This document shows positions 47,961 to 61,305 of a stretch of DNA of 64,000 nt, piece by piece. A model generated the notes under the pieces. It was given only the letters and a program-made list of their open reading frames with translations, did not search any database and had not been told where the DNA came from. The translations under genes were made by a program, and so were the position numbers. Origin of the DNA: Artemia franciscana (lineage: Eukaryota; Arthropoda; Branchiopoda; Anostraca; Artemiidae); the NCBI RefSeq assembly GCF_032884065.1, contig NC_088867.1, positions 28,143,507 through 28,207,506 of the forward strand, in the 5' to 3' direction. Numbering within the stretch: position 1 is the first letter of the stretch; every line of letters starts with the position of its first letter.

Positions 47961-49064
47961 TATATATCTATCTATATTCACAGGTGGGACACAGGGACAC
48001 AACTAAAATGGCGCGTAACTAATATGGTGCGTAACGACTTACGCGCGCGGGGGGGGGGGCTTGGGGGGTGCGAAGCGCCACCCCAACAGCTAGTATTTAT
48101 ATATATTTTAACAAGGGATTGCCGCAATTCAAAAACCTTAAATCGAAAACCAAAAAGTTTAAAGCTTAGTATAAATTATTGCGAGAACAAAATATTGACC
48201 GAATTTCTTTTCTTATAAGCATAAGCAATGACTTTTTAAGACATGAGAAAAAGTTGAAAAATTTTTTCAGTTCAGTTGAGAATCACTAAATTTATTACGT
48301 AAACTGCAAAAATATTTGCAATGCCTGAGCAATAATTTGAACGTTTTAACTCAAACTAGAATAATGCCTCAAAATTTTAAATTAGTTTCTTTTAATTTGC
48401 AGACTAAAGCAATGCAATCTTTAGGAATGATATAAGCAAGTGCATCCCCCCAAAAAAAAATCCTCCCGGAAAACAGCCCCTTCCCCCGTGGAAAATACCC
48501 CCTGCGGAAAATACCCCCCACGAAAAATACCCTCAATGGAAAATAAGGTTTTCCTTATGTTTTTCCTTAATCAAAAGACAAACACGACACCTAAAAATGG
48601 TGTTAGATTGAAACACAAAGTACTCCAGACGAATTTGCAATGAATTTAAAATTCTGAGAAGCTAATTGATTTAAAGTTATCAATAACCATATTTTAGGCT
48701 TCCTAGTTGCAAAAGAGGTAATATCTCATAGTGGCAGTACTGGACTCAACCAAGTTGATTTGCTTTATTTGTAATGAAATTCGGCTATATTTGGTGATCT
48801 GTATTTTCATATCAGCTATAATGAGAAGAGGGTGGGTCATTGTTTAGGTGGGGGTAGGGTAAATTCCTAAAAAAGTACATTTTAATGGACAAACTGATCA
48901 TTCTTCATGAGGCTTCTGATAAATTTTGAAAGAGGTAGGGGGAGTAGGAATTAATTAAAATGTTTTTCCATACAGCTAAAATGTTACATTCCCATATCCA
49001 CCAGGACAGAAGTGGAAAAGCCAAGGCAGGCCATCATCAAAACCACCAGAAAATTTCTTTTGGG

Positions 49065-52000
49065 TGGCCAATACTGCTAGGAACTTAGTTTTCAGCAATG
49101 TTTTAAATGGTTATATTTTTCTTTTTCTATTTACATGAAGTACTTGAATGTATTTAAACAAATGTACATAATGTATTTATCAATAAGATAATGCTGTTGT
49201 AGAGGTTGTGATGGCTTCAGTTGTGTTGAAGACCAAAAGTCTTGCAGTATTTCCATCCATACAAACATAATACTTCTTTTCATTCAATCGAAAATTCTTT
49301 ACTAGTAACATTAACAAGGAATTACTATTCACCAAAATTACTATTCATAGCCAATTTTTTAAGTATATTCAAATTTTATCTAAAATTGAAATTGCAAATT
49401 TAAACATAGGACAATACTAACAAATGTACAATTATCGATTTAGACACTTTAAAAGCAATTAACCAGGGATTTAAGGGGCCAGTACCTCAAGTTATATCTA
49501 GGTTAGGCCGGGGTATGATTTGGGAAACAATCAGACACTAAATAAAAAAGGAGGTTTTTAACTGAAAGCAAGGAACAGATTTGAAACACATTTGAACAAA
49601 TCATTTTCTTACATGAAGAGGCTGTCTCCTCATTAGCTCCCTACCCTTTACTGTGAAGTTACTGTGAGGCTTTTGTAAACAATTCTGAAAAAAAAATTGC
49701 AACTGAAAAAAAAAAGATTTTTCAAGGCACTAACAAACTTTTGTTTAATGAGCAAGATGTTGAGAAGGGACAGTCCCCCTTGTATACAGGGTAATTTGAT
49801 TTTGTTTTAAGTTTCAACTTGCTGCTTACTTTAGTTGAAAAACCTTTTCTATTTTTTTAAATTCATTTCATGAAACTGTAAAGTTCTATGAATGTAACTC
49901 AGAAAAAAGTCCAATATTTCAATGATCTCTGTTGGGATTTTGATGGGTAATCAATCAGTTGTGGTAATGAACTTAGTAAGGAGTGACCCAGCTAAATTAT
50001 AACCAAAACTCTAAGAAACGGAATTTTGATACCAACAATTGGCTTATTACATTGATTCCAAATATATAAGTTTTATCAAGTTTATTCTCACTCATCGAAA
50101 TCTACAAGCCTGAGAAACTTTGTCTGATTTTTGAAAAAAGGGGAAAAGACCCTCGAAAAGTCATAGAATTTTAATAAAAATCAAACCATCAGATTTAGCA
50201 TATTAAAGAACTCTGATGTAGAGGTTTCAAGTTCATATATGCAAAAATGAAGAATCTTGTTATTTTTGTTAGAAGAAAGATGTGTGTTTATTTTTTTTTG
50301 TGTGTGTTTTTTTTTTCAGGGGTGGTTGTATCAGCCCAGTGGGCCTAGAACGTCGGGAGAGGGCTCATTTTAATGGAAACGAAAATTTCTAGAGCCTTTT
50401 TTAAGTGACAAAAAAAATTGGAAAGCAGCTAGGCTCCCTCCCATACCACCTTTTTCCCAAAATTGTCTGATCAAAATTTCCAGACAGCTGTTTTGTTCAG
50501 CATAGTCGAAAGGCCTAATAACAGTGTCTTTAGAGATAAAATAGCACCCCTACAGTCCCAGGGTTTTAATTTGTGGTTGAATTTCAAGCAAATTTTTTAA
50601 TTTGCCCATAGTTTACATATAGTATTTGTTATTGCAAAGTATGCATATATTTTTGGGTGGGGAGGAGAGGATGAATTTTCTGCTGGGAAGATTTTGTATG
50701 GGGAGGATTTACCATGGAGAGGAGAGCTTCCAGGGGATGATTAGGACACTTTTCAGGGAAAATTTTTCTTGAGAGAGTTTGCCAGAATTCCTATAACAAA
50801 TTTCTTTATTCAATTTTATTTTACCAATTCAATTTTACACATGGAGATGTTAAAATTAATTGTCCATGCAAATTGTCACAAGGGTAGAATTTTCGAGAGG
50901 ATATTTCTGTGGGGAGGGGGACTTATCTATGGAGGCGGAGCCAGATATTCTGGCATTATTTAAAAAATGATAAAAAATTAAAAAAAATTTCAACTGAAAG
51001 TAAGGGGCAACATTAAAAAATAAAACAAACAATAAATTATATCAGTACATGAGAGGGGTTCCCCCCTCATCAACACCTTGCTCTTTATACTGAAGTTTAA
51101 ATTTTTTCCCAATTCTTTAAAAACAACTCCTGAAACACAGGAGTTGGTTAATTAGAAAAATAAGTAGCTTTTGTAAAAGTGCCAAAAACTAGTGTGAAGA
51201 GCAAGGTGTTGAGGAGGAGGAAAACCCTTGACATACATGATAATTTCTGTTTGTTTTAAGTTTTAATGTTGCTCCTTACTTTCAGTTGAAAACTTGTTTT
51301 TTTTAAACAAAGCTCAGAGATAAGCATTTTTCTATAGCCAATGCAAAAAGTATATCAATTACAGTAAAAGTATATAAAAATGAAAAAAGCAAGTAATTAA
51401 AAAAATGTACAAAACAATAGCCTACTTACAAAAACAACTGTAAAAAGAAACACATTATAAAAGTAGTTAGTTCAAAATAAAACATTAAAACTAAGATTTA
51501 AAAAATTAGATACAATTTTTAAATTTAATCTTGAATACAAAAAAAAACAATTGTATTTGACACCTTTACACTTCATAACTGTAAAAATTAAATCTTTTTC
51601 AATGTGATTCTGTTTAGGGGAAACATTTCTAATTATAAGTGGCTTCATATATCAGCTCATGGGTACTCTTGCACAGCAAGCAAGAGTTGACAGTATATTC
51701 TTATCAAAATTGCCCCTTATTAAGTTGTTTTCCTTGTGCTTTCTATAATTATGATGACAGAAAATCCTTATATCACTCCAAGCTGTGATTTAAGGTAATA
51801 TAAGGTGTTGTGTACTAATAACTGCAAAAATTACTAATAAACAAATATATATTTAGGACCACCATGAAAAGCTAATTCTTTGATTTTATGTTATTAATAA
51901 TTAGGCTCTTATACTTTCATCCTAGACAAGGATCATTATTTACTTACCATTCATTACTACAAAGAATCTATATTTTTTTTTTTTTTTACTCCAACCAAAT

Positions 52001-52215
52001 CATACAGAAAAAATGTTTGTGGAAAACTGGAAAGGGGTCACTCAGTCACAAATTAGAACCTATATTCTCCTTATTAAGCATTAAATCCTACTGGCAGGCA
52101 GCCAACAATGGGGCAACATGCATTTTTTCCATGGATTTTCTCTATTCTGCTCTCTTTCCTTTGGTTTCCTTATAATTACAATATAGTTCCAAATTTCCAA
52201 GTGGGAGGGGGCCTT
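49065..52215 (+). repeat. Large direct duplication, copy 1
   Basis: Collinear with 54640-56680: AACTTAGTTTTCAGCAATG, ATGAAGTACTTGAATGTA, AAGCAATTAACCAGGGATTT, CAAAACAATAG, GGCTTCATATATCAGCTCAT, GTACTCTTGCA and CTGGCAGGCAGCCA all recur in the same order. Copy 1 is longer because it carries dispersed repeat sequence at about 49900-51050. No exon is recognised. Confidence 0.85.
49980..51240 (+). repeat. Dispersed repeat with terminal foldback, inside duplication copy 1
   Basis: Same phrase order as 23400-24620: GGAGTGACCCAGC, CAGGGGTGGTTGTATC, GAGAGGGCTCATT, CATAGTCGAAA, CATATATTTTTGGGTGGGG, then an inverted pair at 51050-51098 and 51186-51231 around the CTTGCTCTTTA / TGAAGAGCAAG core. This suggests one long non-coding repeat family ending in a foldback. 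Confidence 0.65.
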
Positions 52216-53861
52216 TTGGTGCCCATGATGAGGATTTTCCCTACAAGATCTTTTTCTTATATATCTCTTGGATTAAATAAATTATCTCTTTTATATTTGT
52301 CTTGGATTAAATTATCACTCTGAAGTGCAAATTAAGGTAATTTTTTTAGTAGTATTAGCCTACCATTGAAAAGGGCTTCTCCTTTTTTGTATTTTTGAGA
52401 TGAATTTCTCCTCCTTGTATTCTGAAGAATACTTTTTGCTATTTGATTATTTTGTAGTTAGTGAGGGAGGAGCATAACTCAAAGGATGGATTTCCTAGGG
52501 GATAAATGCCACTGTCTATCTTTTCATTCCTAGAAGCACTTCATTTTATTTTATACTCTTCCTGCCCAATATGCAAATATATACCCTTAATTATAGATTC
52601 CTAGGCATTTTTCCATTTCTTGATTTTGTTGATGTTACTTCTTTGCAGCTGAATATATTTGAACAAAAGAGTTACATAACAAAGAAACAGTAAAACACAT
52701 AGGAATCATATAATTTGGGCTATATAGGCTTTTTGCATATTAGGGAGAAGGTGGGGTAAAGTGAAGTTCTTTTTTAGGAATGATCTAGGTTAAGTATTTT
52801 GGGATTTCAAAAAGTTGTTTTCAAAATTTTATAGTGTCTCTTTTAGAGTAGGCCTAACTACAGACTAATACTGATAAGTTGTTTAATATAGGAGCTATAA
52901 CTTACACATAGATCAATTAAATGGAGAAATACATCATTAGGGCTATATATGGGACCATATGAAAAAGAGGGGATATTTGAAAGTGAAATGATTAGCATAT
53001 TTGGAAACAGAATAAAAAACCAATCAAATTGTGCTTTTACTTGTCCCTATGTCAGTTGTCACATCTTGTTTTCTTTAGATGTGGTCATATATTAGAGCAA
53101 TACCCAGAATATTTGTCAAAGCTTAGACAAATATCAAGGCATTGAGGGGGGAGATCCAGTATACAATTGTGATGGCCTTAACGGTCACGTTTAGAAAGAG
53201 TAACAATCAGGGAACCATATAGCATAGCCTATTTCTCATTTTGATAACTGATTTCTGTGTTAGTCTAGAAGATGAATCTGGACCAATCTACTACAAAACA
53301 ATACAATTTCCAGTTCCTAATTCGTGAAGATCACCTTAAAAAGGTAAAACTGAATTGACCTTCTACCACAATATATTTTTACTTGCTGGCAGACTATCTC
53401 GTCTAGACTAGGACATAAACACAATACTAATTCTATGCATGTGTTTTGCAGTTGACTTCTTATGCCTTCTAAAAACGCTAAAGGCGCGTCTACATTGGGC
53501 ATTTTCTGGAAAACTGGGAAACGGGTAGTACAAACTGCTACTGTTGTTCCATTTTTTCGTTTCTGTGTACGGCAGAAAAAAAATGCCGAAAACGGGCCTG
53601 CATCCAAAAATCAGGAAGTAAAGACAGGCTTTTCCGTTTTATGGGAGCCTAATCAAGCAACAAATTTGAAAATAAAGCCGTGGGACTTACAAAGGGGATT
53701 GGAAGGTCAAATGAACAAACTTTTTTACTAATTGAAGTTTGGAAGGACAAATTTGATGGCCTGCAGAAAAAATAGCCTAAAGCTCAAACTTATATGGACA
53801 TGGTAGAGGAGTTATCGCTAGGAATTTAATTTATCCCCACAAAGAAAAGCTATTACTCTTG
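52216..53861. other. No recognisable gene
   Basis: AT-rich spacer between the duplication copies. Overlapping frames on both strands at 53317-53731 have no family signal that I can name. Confidence 0.4.
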
Positions 53862-54183
53862 GTAAAGGTAAGGTAAAGGATACGGCATTAGACTTTACAG
53901 TCCGTACCGGTGGTGCTGATCTCTGTTTCTTGGCCCTTCAGCCAGGAAGTACAATGGGGGGTTGGGGGCCAGCCATCCTGTGCTTTCGCACACCCTTCCT
54001 GTTTACCTTCCCCAGATTTCTCCAGGTACCCATTTAGAGTTGGGTCGACTCTGGTTAAGCTTACAGAGTCACGCCACTGACCCCCTTCCCAAACTGAAGA
54101 ATTGGGTACGCTGGGATTCGAACCCACGTCCTCTCAGACAAGGGCTCCCAAATCCAGCACACCAACCCACTCGGCCAGGACGG
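53862..54183 (-). mobile_element. tRNA-derived SINE
   Basis: On minus, the head starts near 54180 with CCTGGCCGAGTGGGTTGG (Pol III A box) and has GTGGGTTCGAATCCCA (B box) near 54118, as in a tRNA. A body of about 190 bp follows, with CTCTAAATGGGTACCTGGAG and CAGGAAGGGTGTGCG. The 3' end is a short (TTTACC/TTACC) tail at 53880-53862. Total length about 320 bp. No clear target-site duplication is seen. Confidence 0.85.
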
Positions 54184-54639
54184 CATCTGACAGTTTATAA
54201 ACAGCCAATGAAATCCTGTGTAAAGGCAAAACTAAAATCTTTTGCTCATATTTACATACTTCTTGTGGAGTATTATTTGAAAAGTGTATACTAAAGGAGC
54301 TTTTGATCATATTAATATGCTTTTGTGTATTCATTTTTAAAAAAGAGCTTACAAAAAGCACAATGAGCTTTAATAGAATTTTGAACTCCTGGCTATCTTA
54401 CTGTTATAAATTTCCTAGGATGTACTAAATGACTGATTAGGAAAAGCAAAAACCATAAAACAGTCACTGCCAAACAAGATATGATAGTCTAGTTGTCAGG
54501 TCTCTTCGTGGAAGATATTTACAGATTTGATTAAAATTATTTGATTATATTACCATGCTTTTTTGTGTATTCATATTTGAGAAGACAATAAAAAAGACAC
54601 ATTGAACAGTGATGAGATTTTGAGTTCTAGGCTATTTTA

Positions 54640-56680
54640 CTATTAAAATTTTTTTGGAGTGGCAAATACTACTAGGAACTGAGTTTTCAACAATTTTTAA
54701 TGGTAATATTTTTCTCTTTCTTTTTATATGAAGTACTTCAATGTACCTAAACAAATGTGTGTAATGTATTTATTGATAGAAAATACCATTGTAGAGGTTA
54801 TGATAGTTTCAGTTATGTAAAGGATCAAAAGTCTCCAAGAATTTTTATCCATACGAACAATAATACTCCTTTTCATCCAACTGAAATTCTTTAGTAGTAA
54901 TATTAACAAGGTAGTAATATTATTCATCGCCAATTTTTAAAGCATATTCAAATTTTATCCAAATTTGAAATTGCAAAGTTAAACGTAGGTCAGTACTAAT
55001 CAACGTACAATTATAGATTTATAATTTGAAAAGCAATTAACCAGGGATTTAAGGGACCTTTACCTCAAATTATACCTTTTTTAGGTCTGGGTATGATTTG
55101 GAAAGCAATCAGAAATTAAATAAAAAAGGAGTTTTTCAAATAAAAGCGAGAAACAGATTTGAAACCTCTTGAACAGATTATTCTTTACATGAAGGGGACT
55201 GTCTCCTTCTCAGCTCCTTATCTGTACTGTGAAGTTTGGCTACTGTCCAAGTTTTTTAAGAAAATTTGCAATTGAAAAAAAAATTCTAACCAAATAAAAA
55301 AACTTTTGTTTTATGAGCGAGTTGACAAACCTTTCCAATTTGTTTGATTATATTTCACGAAAGTGTAAAGTCTTTTGAATACTATACTTTTGGTAATGCA
55401 GAAAAAGCATGACTTCTGAAGCACAAGGGTTGTTTGATTATAACGATAAGTAACTTCTTTTTAAAGTGTTTAAAAACAGTAGCGTGAGGAGTGGGCAACC
55501 CCCCTTATATACATAATAATTTCTGCTCGTTTTATGTTTTAATGATGGTTCTTACTGTCAGCTGAATATTTTATTTTTTTTTTTGTTTTTTCTTGTTTAG
55601 GAAGCTTAGTGACAAACATTTTTCTAAAGGCAATGGAAAAAGTATGTCAGAGTAAAATATGAAAAAAAAGTAATTACAAAAAATACACAAAACAATAGAC
55701 TGCTTACAAAAACAACGATATAAACTCCTAGCATTCAGTTCTGTTGAGCAATGCCGAAGGATTGGAAGAATATTTTCTTAACAATATCGACAGTTTTGAA
55801 CTTGGTTATCAAACAACAAAATATTTAATGCCTTTAGACTCAGTGCTTGTAAATATTAACGCATTATCAAATTAGTTTGTTCAAAGTAAAACATTGAGAC
55901 TAAGATTAAGAAAATCAAATACAATTTCTAATTAAATATTTTAATTTAATTTTGAATACAAATTAACAATATATTTGACACCTTTATACATCATAACTGT
56001 AAAAAAATCAAATCTTTTTCAAAGTGACAACTAGATAAATACATTCACTCCTGAAAAAACATCAATAAACGATAACAAAATACGAAAACGTATCCATTCA
56101 CGAGGAAAATACGAAAATTCCCAGCATTCCGTTCAGGGGAAGCATTATTGATTATAATGGCTTCATATATCAGCTCGTGGGTACTCTTGCAATGCAAGCA
56201 AAAGTTGACGGCATATCTTTTACCAAAATTGACCCTTATTAAGTTGTTTTCTGTAATTATATGAACTTTCTTGCGTACTTTTAATTGAACTAATTAATAA
56301 TAAACAAATACATATTTAGGATCATGATAAAAGGTTGATTCTTTGATTTAATGTTATCAATAATTAGACTCTTGTACTTTCCTAATTAACCAGGATCGTT
56401 ATTTACTTACCATTCAGTATTATGAAGAATTTGATTTTTTTTTTGGTTTGTTACTCCAATCAAATCATATAGACAAAAATTTTGTAGAAAACTGAAAAGA
56501 GATCACTCGGTCACAAATTAGAACTTACATTTTCCTTATTAAGTGTCAAAATCTGGCAGGCAGCCATCAACGGGACAACACACATTTTTTCTATGGTTTT
56601 CCCGTATTCTGCTCTCTTCTCTTTGGTTTCCTCAAAATTACTTTATAGTCCCAAATTTCCAGCGGGGGGCCATGCCCCCT
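54640..56680 (+). repeat. Large direct duplication, copy 2
   Basis: Diverged copy of 49065-52215 (see there), without most of the dispersed repeat inserted in copy 1. It ends around the phrase CCCAAATTTCCAGCGGG. Non-coding as far as I can see. Confidence 0.85.
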
Positions 56681-59600
56681 CCCTCTGCCGGCGCCCACGC
56701 TCCTCACAGCCCAGGGCAAAGACTGTAAATTAAGCAATTTGTCAATTGTTTACATGTAGATTTATCATCGAAAAAAGGAGATAGTTTTGATTCTGGGTAC
56801 ATCTAATAAGTCCAAGGGTATTCAGGTGAAGCTTTGGAGAATACTGAGGGGCACCTTTAACTAAATCATAAGGCACTATGTGGGTCTCGTTTATCCAAAA
56901 GGTGGATCTGTGATATCTTAAGAGCAGCTGAGGGTAGTAGTTAAGACTTCCAGGAAAAGTTGAGGGGGTGGTTTTAAAGTGGTTGGAGGGCTGCCAGGCC
57001 CCTCCTATGCCCTCTTTAGCTGGCCTGTCTCTAAAACATTCGATCAAAAATTTGAAATAACAACGCCTATGGAGATGACATAACCCTCCACAGCTTTGAA
57101 GAAGAATGTTCAACACAATCAAAATATACATCGAACATACTAGTTGTCAAAAGGGCATATAAGCAATATCTACGGAAAGGCTGAGGATACTAAATTGAAA
57201 CTAGGGCCTACGGGGTATGTTGACAATTCATTTTGTTCAAAGTATGCAAAAGGTCTAGTAACTATACCTCCGGGGATGCTGTGCTCCCTAGAGCCCCCAG
57301 GGCAACAATTATAAAATACACAATTAAGCGTTTTTTAATTACTCTTGAACGTCCCCCATACACAATGACTTACCACTAGGGGCGTAATTTGCTATGAGGC
57401 AGGGGCAACTGCCCCCTCCAGACTCAAGTTTACCCTCCCAGACATCAGTTTGCCCAATCAGCTTAAATTTGGTTTCTGCAAAAATCTTGTTAAAATTAAG
57501 ATAAGCCTGCATAATTCAAGTATCCAGAGTAACAGGTCAGTTTTCTTTAGTACATCTTTGCCTTTATGGTAATATATGACCCATTTTTCAGTTTCCACTG
57601 CCACTTTCATTTGATTTATGAAAATTGGCTCCAACTTCTACCCCTCCCATGACTTTGACAAAGTTATGCCACTCCCTACTGCCCCTCCTTAATAACACAT
57701 TAGTGTAATATGAAGTAAATCAATTCAGTGAAATAAATCATTAAAATAAATGCCAGAATCATTTGTGTGCAATAAGAAGGGAGGTGTCATCCTGCATCAC
57801 TCTTGTGGACATTACCCACAGAAAAATCCTACAAGACGATTTGATCCCCGCTGAAAAATTTCCCCTTAACGTTCTCTCCATATATAAAATTGTGCGTCTA
57901 AAGAAAAAGAAAGACAAATAAATTTTGCAGAGACTTCAGGGAAATTGTTTCCAGAAAATTTCTTCGCACTGAAAATCCTCCCTCGGGGAATTCCCCCCCC
58001 CCGCCATAAAATATGTCCGTGTGTCTTCCAATAACAAATACTATATGTAAACGATGGAGATGGAGTCATACCCAGAGGCAAATTTATTGGAACTTTCAAT
58101 GATAATGAACCAAATGGCTACATCAAAATTTCGTTCAGATGTCTTTGGGTAAAAGAAGAGGCATGGGAAGGGGGCTAGTTGCCCTCCATTCTGTTTGGTG
58201 ACTTAAGATTTTAATTTGAATGAACCCTCTCCTGATCTTCTAGGACCCTTGGTCTATACAATCACCCCTGGGAGAATAAAAAAAGCTAACGAAACAGGTC
58301 CATGATCTTTAAGTAACGACGAAGACCACACTACCTTCCCATCATAAAAACAACAAATTTGGGAATGTTTTAATTATAGTTTTAAAGATCCTATTTTATT
58401 TTATTTATATATGAAGTTCGCTGAGGACGGCTCTTGGATATAGAGCCGAAATATTCTTAAGGTTTAAACAAATTTCATTGTCTTAGGATAATTAACCGTT
58501 ATTTTACTTGTTTTTGTTTTTATCCATGATCATTCTTTGGTAAAAAAAAAAAAAATACACAATTCCAAATATTAGTAGATGAAAGCTTGAAACCTCTACA
58601 GTAGGGTTCTCTGATCATTTTGTCGTTAAGGCGGGAAGCAGATACATCAAAAAGTGCATGTTAATGCCAAAACATCTTAACTCTCATTGAGATTTCCGAT
58701 AAGTAAAAAGTTAGTTCTAAGGAAGGGGGAGGGGAGGAAGAAATTGATATATAATCTCTCTCGAATTCTGGGAATATTTCTGGTCTAGGCTGTTACTACG
58801 AAAGTTTAGAGTAACATTAAACCCCAAATGAGCAAATTTTATTCCGTATAGGAGGCCGGTTGCCCCTTCCTCATTTCTAACCTCTCCCTCGTGGTCGTAG
58901 AAACTTCGGAGGATGTTCTTGCGATCGTAAACAGAAACGCTGTTGCAGAGACCTCTAGTTTAAAGTTTTAAACTTCAACCTGCTACAAATTAATCATCAA
59001 CGAATCGCAACTAATTGAAATACTTAAACCATTTTTCTTTTTTTTATTGTCCAAGAATTGAATGAGTCTCCAACTTGGTACAAAGTACCAACTATACCAT
59101 TTATTACATTCCCCTCTTGCTTTCAAGTATTTTTTCATACTTTAATGCTTTTCCAAGAGTAGTAGAAGGGGCACCTGCAAAATGATAAAAAATCTGGTTT
59201 CGTTCTAATGGAACTGCGATATAGTTGTGCAAAATTCTATCTTAATGTTAAGTTTGATTGGGCATTTTATTAACTAGACTTCTGATGTCAGTGAAATAAC
59301 AATAAGAAAGCCTAGACAAGATAGATTCTCCTATGACAGTAAGTACATGGTTGGTTAATTGGAGAGCCAACAAAAAGTCAGAAACTTGCATTCCAAAGCG
59401 CAAGGATCTCGGTATAGTTGTAAAACCTTTGCAAAATTCTAAGAAGGGGAAAGTCTACTTTTCAGAATAGCAAAGAAGTTTTTAAGAAATGACTGGCGTG
59501 ATCTTTGTCGGAGGGAGAAACGACTGGCGTATAACTACACATTTTTTTCGAATCAATATTTAAATGGTGACACAAAAAAATGAAAATTTGAGAGGATGTA

Positions 59601-60180
59601 GAGGAGACTGTCTCAGTGGTTTACTCTAAATATACTATTAAACATCTTGAATGTCCTTTTATCTGTAAGCCTTTTTTTTACATCGTCTTGACCCGTAGAA
59701 TGAATTTTGTGGCTAAAAACATTTTCAAAGAATTGAACTTTTCTACGATTCAATCATAGCTCACTCAATTTAATCAAGACTACCAACCTTAGAAAATTTC
59801 TGTGAAAAATCAACATGAGATCTATTGTTATCTTGCGAATCTGAGCATGATAGCTAATTTAGCAAGGATATGTCTTTGCAGCCTCATGTAACTTAAAGCT
59901 CTAAAATAGGGACAACTTTCCTGAATTTTGAACATAGAGGATTAGAAACATGATAGATTAGCAAAATAATTTGCTTAGTTCATGTACCTAGCCCTGTGTA
60001 TGATCACTTGATTGTAGTACAATTTAATGTCACTTGAAGCGAATGCCTATGAAATATGCGAAGTATATTTTAAGAAGATACAACTAAACTGAAAACACTT
60101 TTTATTTCTGATCCTGTTCAACACAAAATCCAAAAAGATGGGAGAAGCAAACAAGGAAGAAGAATATGCATTGTTATTTT
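56681..60180. other. Dispersed repeats and unassigned sequence
   Basis: 56700-57400 and 57780-58330 carry phrases of the dispersed family (CAGGGCAAAGACTGTAAATT, GGGGCTAGTTGCCCTCC, AACCCTCTCCTGATC) on both strands. 58405-58455 has a small stem (GGCTCTTGGATATAGAGCC) of the kind found near ends of retroelements. No exon is identified. Confidence 0.4.
60101..60106 (-). terminator. Polyadenylation signal downstream of the candidate exon
   Basis: AATAAA on minus, about 75 nt after the TGA at 60183-60181. Confidence 0.4.
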
Positions 60181-60241
60181 TCATAACAAAGCACAACTTA
60201 TTTGCTCACTGGTGGCCGAATGTTTCTCAATGAGTTGCTTC
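60181..60241 (-). CDS. Candidate terminal exon ending in a CaaX-like motif
   Basis: Acceptor TTATTTTAG is followed by 61 nt: one base completing a codon, then KQLIEKHSATSEQISCALL and TGA. The segment is helix-like and ends Cys-Ala-Leu-Leu, which fits a CaaX prenylation box (Leu at the end would favour geranylgeranylation). An AATAAA follows at a suitable distance. The rest of the gene would lie at higher coordinates. I cannot name the family, and an exon this short can arise by chance. Confidence 0.45.
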
Positions 60242-61305
60242 CTAAAATAACAATGTTACAATCATTCTAAAAAATGACATAAAAGAGAGCATCCTCGTAC
60301 CCACAAATCATGGCTTATCTTGCTTTTTCACAATTTTACAGAAAAAAAATGTGAGCTACTGAAGGTATTTGTTGCAGCATTATGGCCTACGGATTTAAAG
60401 GAGACCAAATCTGTAAAACAACACTGTGTATCCAAATTGCATGGGACGTTTTGGTATACAGTGCATACATTTTTCTTTCGTAGTATTCAGTGGAGCTAAC
60501 TCACATGAACTAGGGGGAGAGGGGTATTATTACAAATCTAAGGGAGGGGGTACATTTGCTGTTTTTCAATTTTCTCAATGAAAGCAGCGAAAAAAAGACA
60601 AATTAAAAGCTGAAATTAAAGTATTTTTCTAAATCTAGAGGAAGGGGCCAAAATAATTTGGGGTGGTAGCGGTATTTGCCACACCACTCACCCCCAACTG
60701 ACACAACTGGTGGTCTTTCAATAATGGCCACAGGAAAATACATTTCTTTTTTTAATCATTGCTGGGATCTGCTGCCTCTAATGAGGTAAACAGGCCTCTG
60801 AAAACGTGACCAGCGGATAAAAATACACTAGACGAACCTTTTCCACAAAAATATGCAAGATATACCCTTTCATTTGGACATGAGGATAAAAATGAAGACA
60901 AAAAAAAAAAATCAAACGACTTCTTAAGACAAAACAAGCAACTTCTTGGTGGACGAGTGTGAAATTTAGTCCCATCTCAGAATCAGTGAAAGTTTTTTTC
61001 ACTTCAAGGTTTAAAAAGGGAACCTTCTTGATCAAAGGCCATGCTGAACTGTTCAAGATAGAACCATAAGAGCATGCAAAAATCCCAAGTTGAGATACAT
61101 ATTTAGTAATATTATATTCTAAGAAGAAACTACTTCCACTATTTAAAAAAAGATGTCCTCAGGTTTGTATCAATTTGAAAAAGAATTGTGAAGCTCGTTT
61201 ATCACTAGTTTCTGACAAAAGTTATTAGTTGTATACAGTAATAGTTGATGAATAAACAAAAGAGATAATGGATTCCCGATAAAGAAAGAAATAACTAAAT
61301 CTGTC
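60242..61305. other. No firm feature
   Basis: A minus-strand stretch at about 60870-60752 could be read as an exon after an AAAG acceptor (VYLAYFCGKGSSSVFLSAG and on to a TAA), but there is no family match. Confidence 0.3.

Larger units (their letters stand above)
47135..48093 (+). mobile_element. Helitron 2, complete ends, non-autonomous
   Basis: Begins TCTATATAAAAATAAGTTG (47135). Ends with the GCGCC-type hairpin and CCAACAGCTAG at 48093, flanked by A (47134) and T (48094). The uninterrupted target is found at 45320-45465, which fixes both ends. Inside: a degenerate tRNA-like segment (about 47236-47292), a helicase motif scrap (47326-47377), a second internal 5' terminus at 47513, minisatellite, and a longer helicase C-terminal remnant. 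Confidence 0.92.

Noticed and set aside
53317-53731. Two opposite-strand frames of about 90 residues
   Set aside because: They overlap each other, show no domain, and neither has exon-like boundaries.
60752-60870. Possible exon VYLAYFCGKGSSSVF... on minus
   Set aside because: Plausible acceptor, but no family match, no downstream poly-A signal, and competing open frames.
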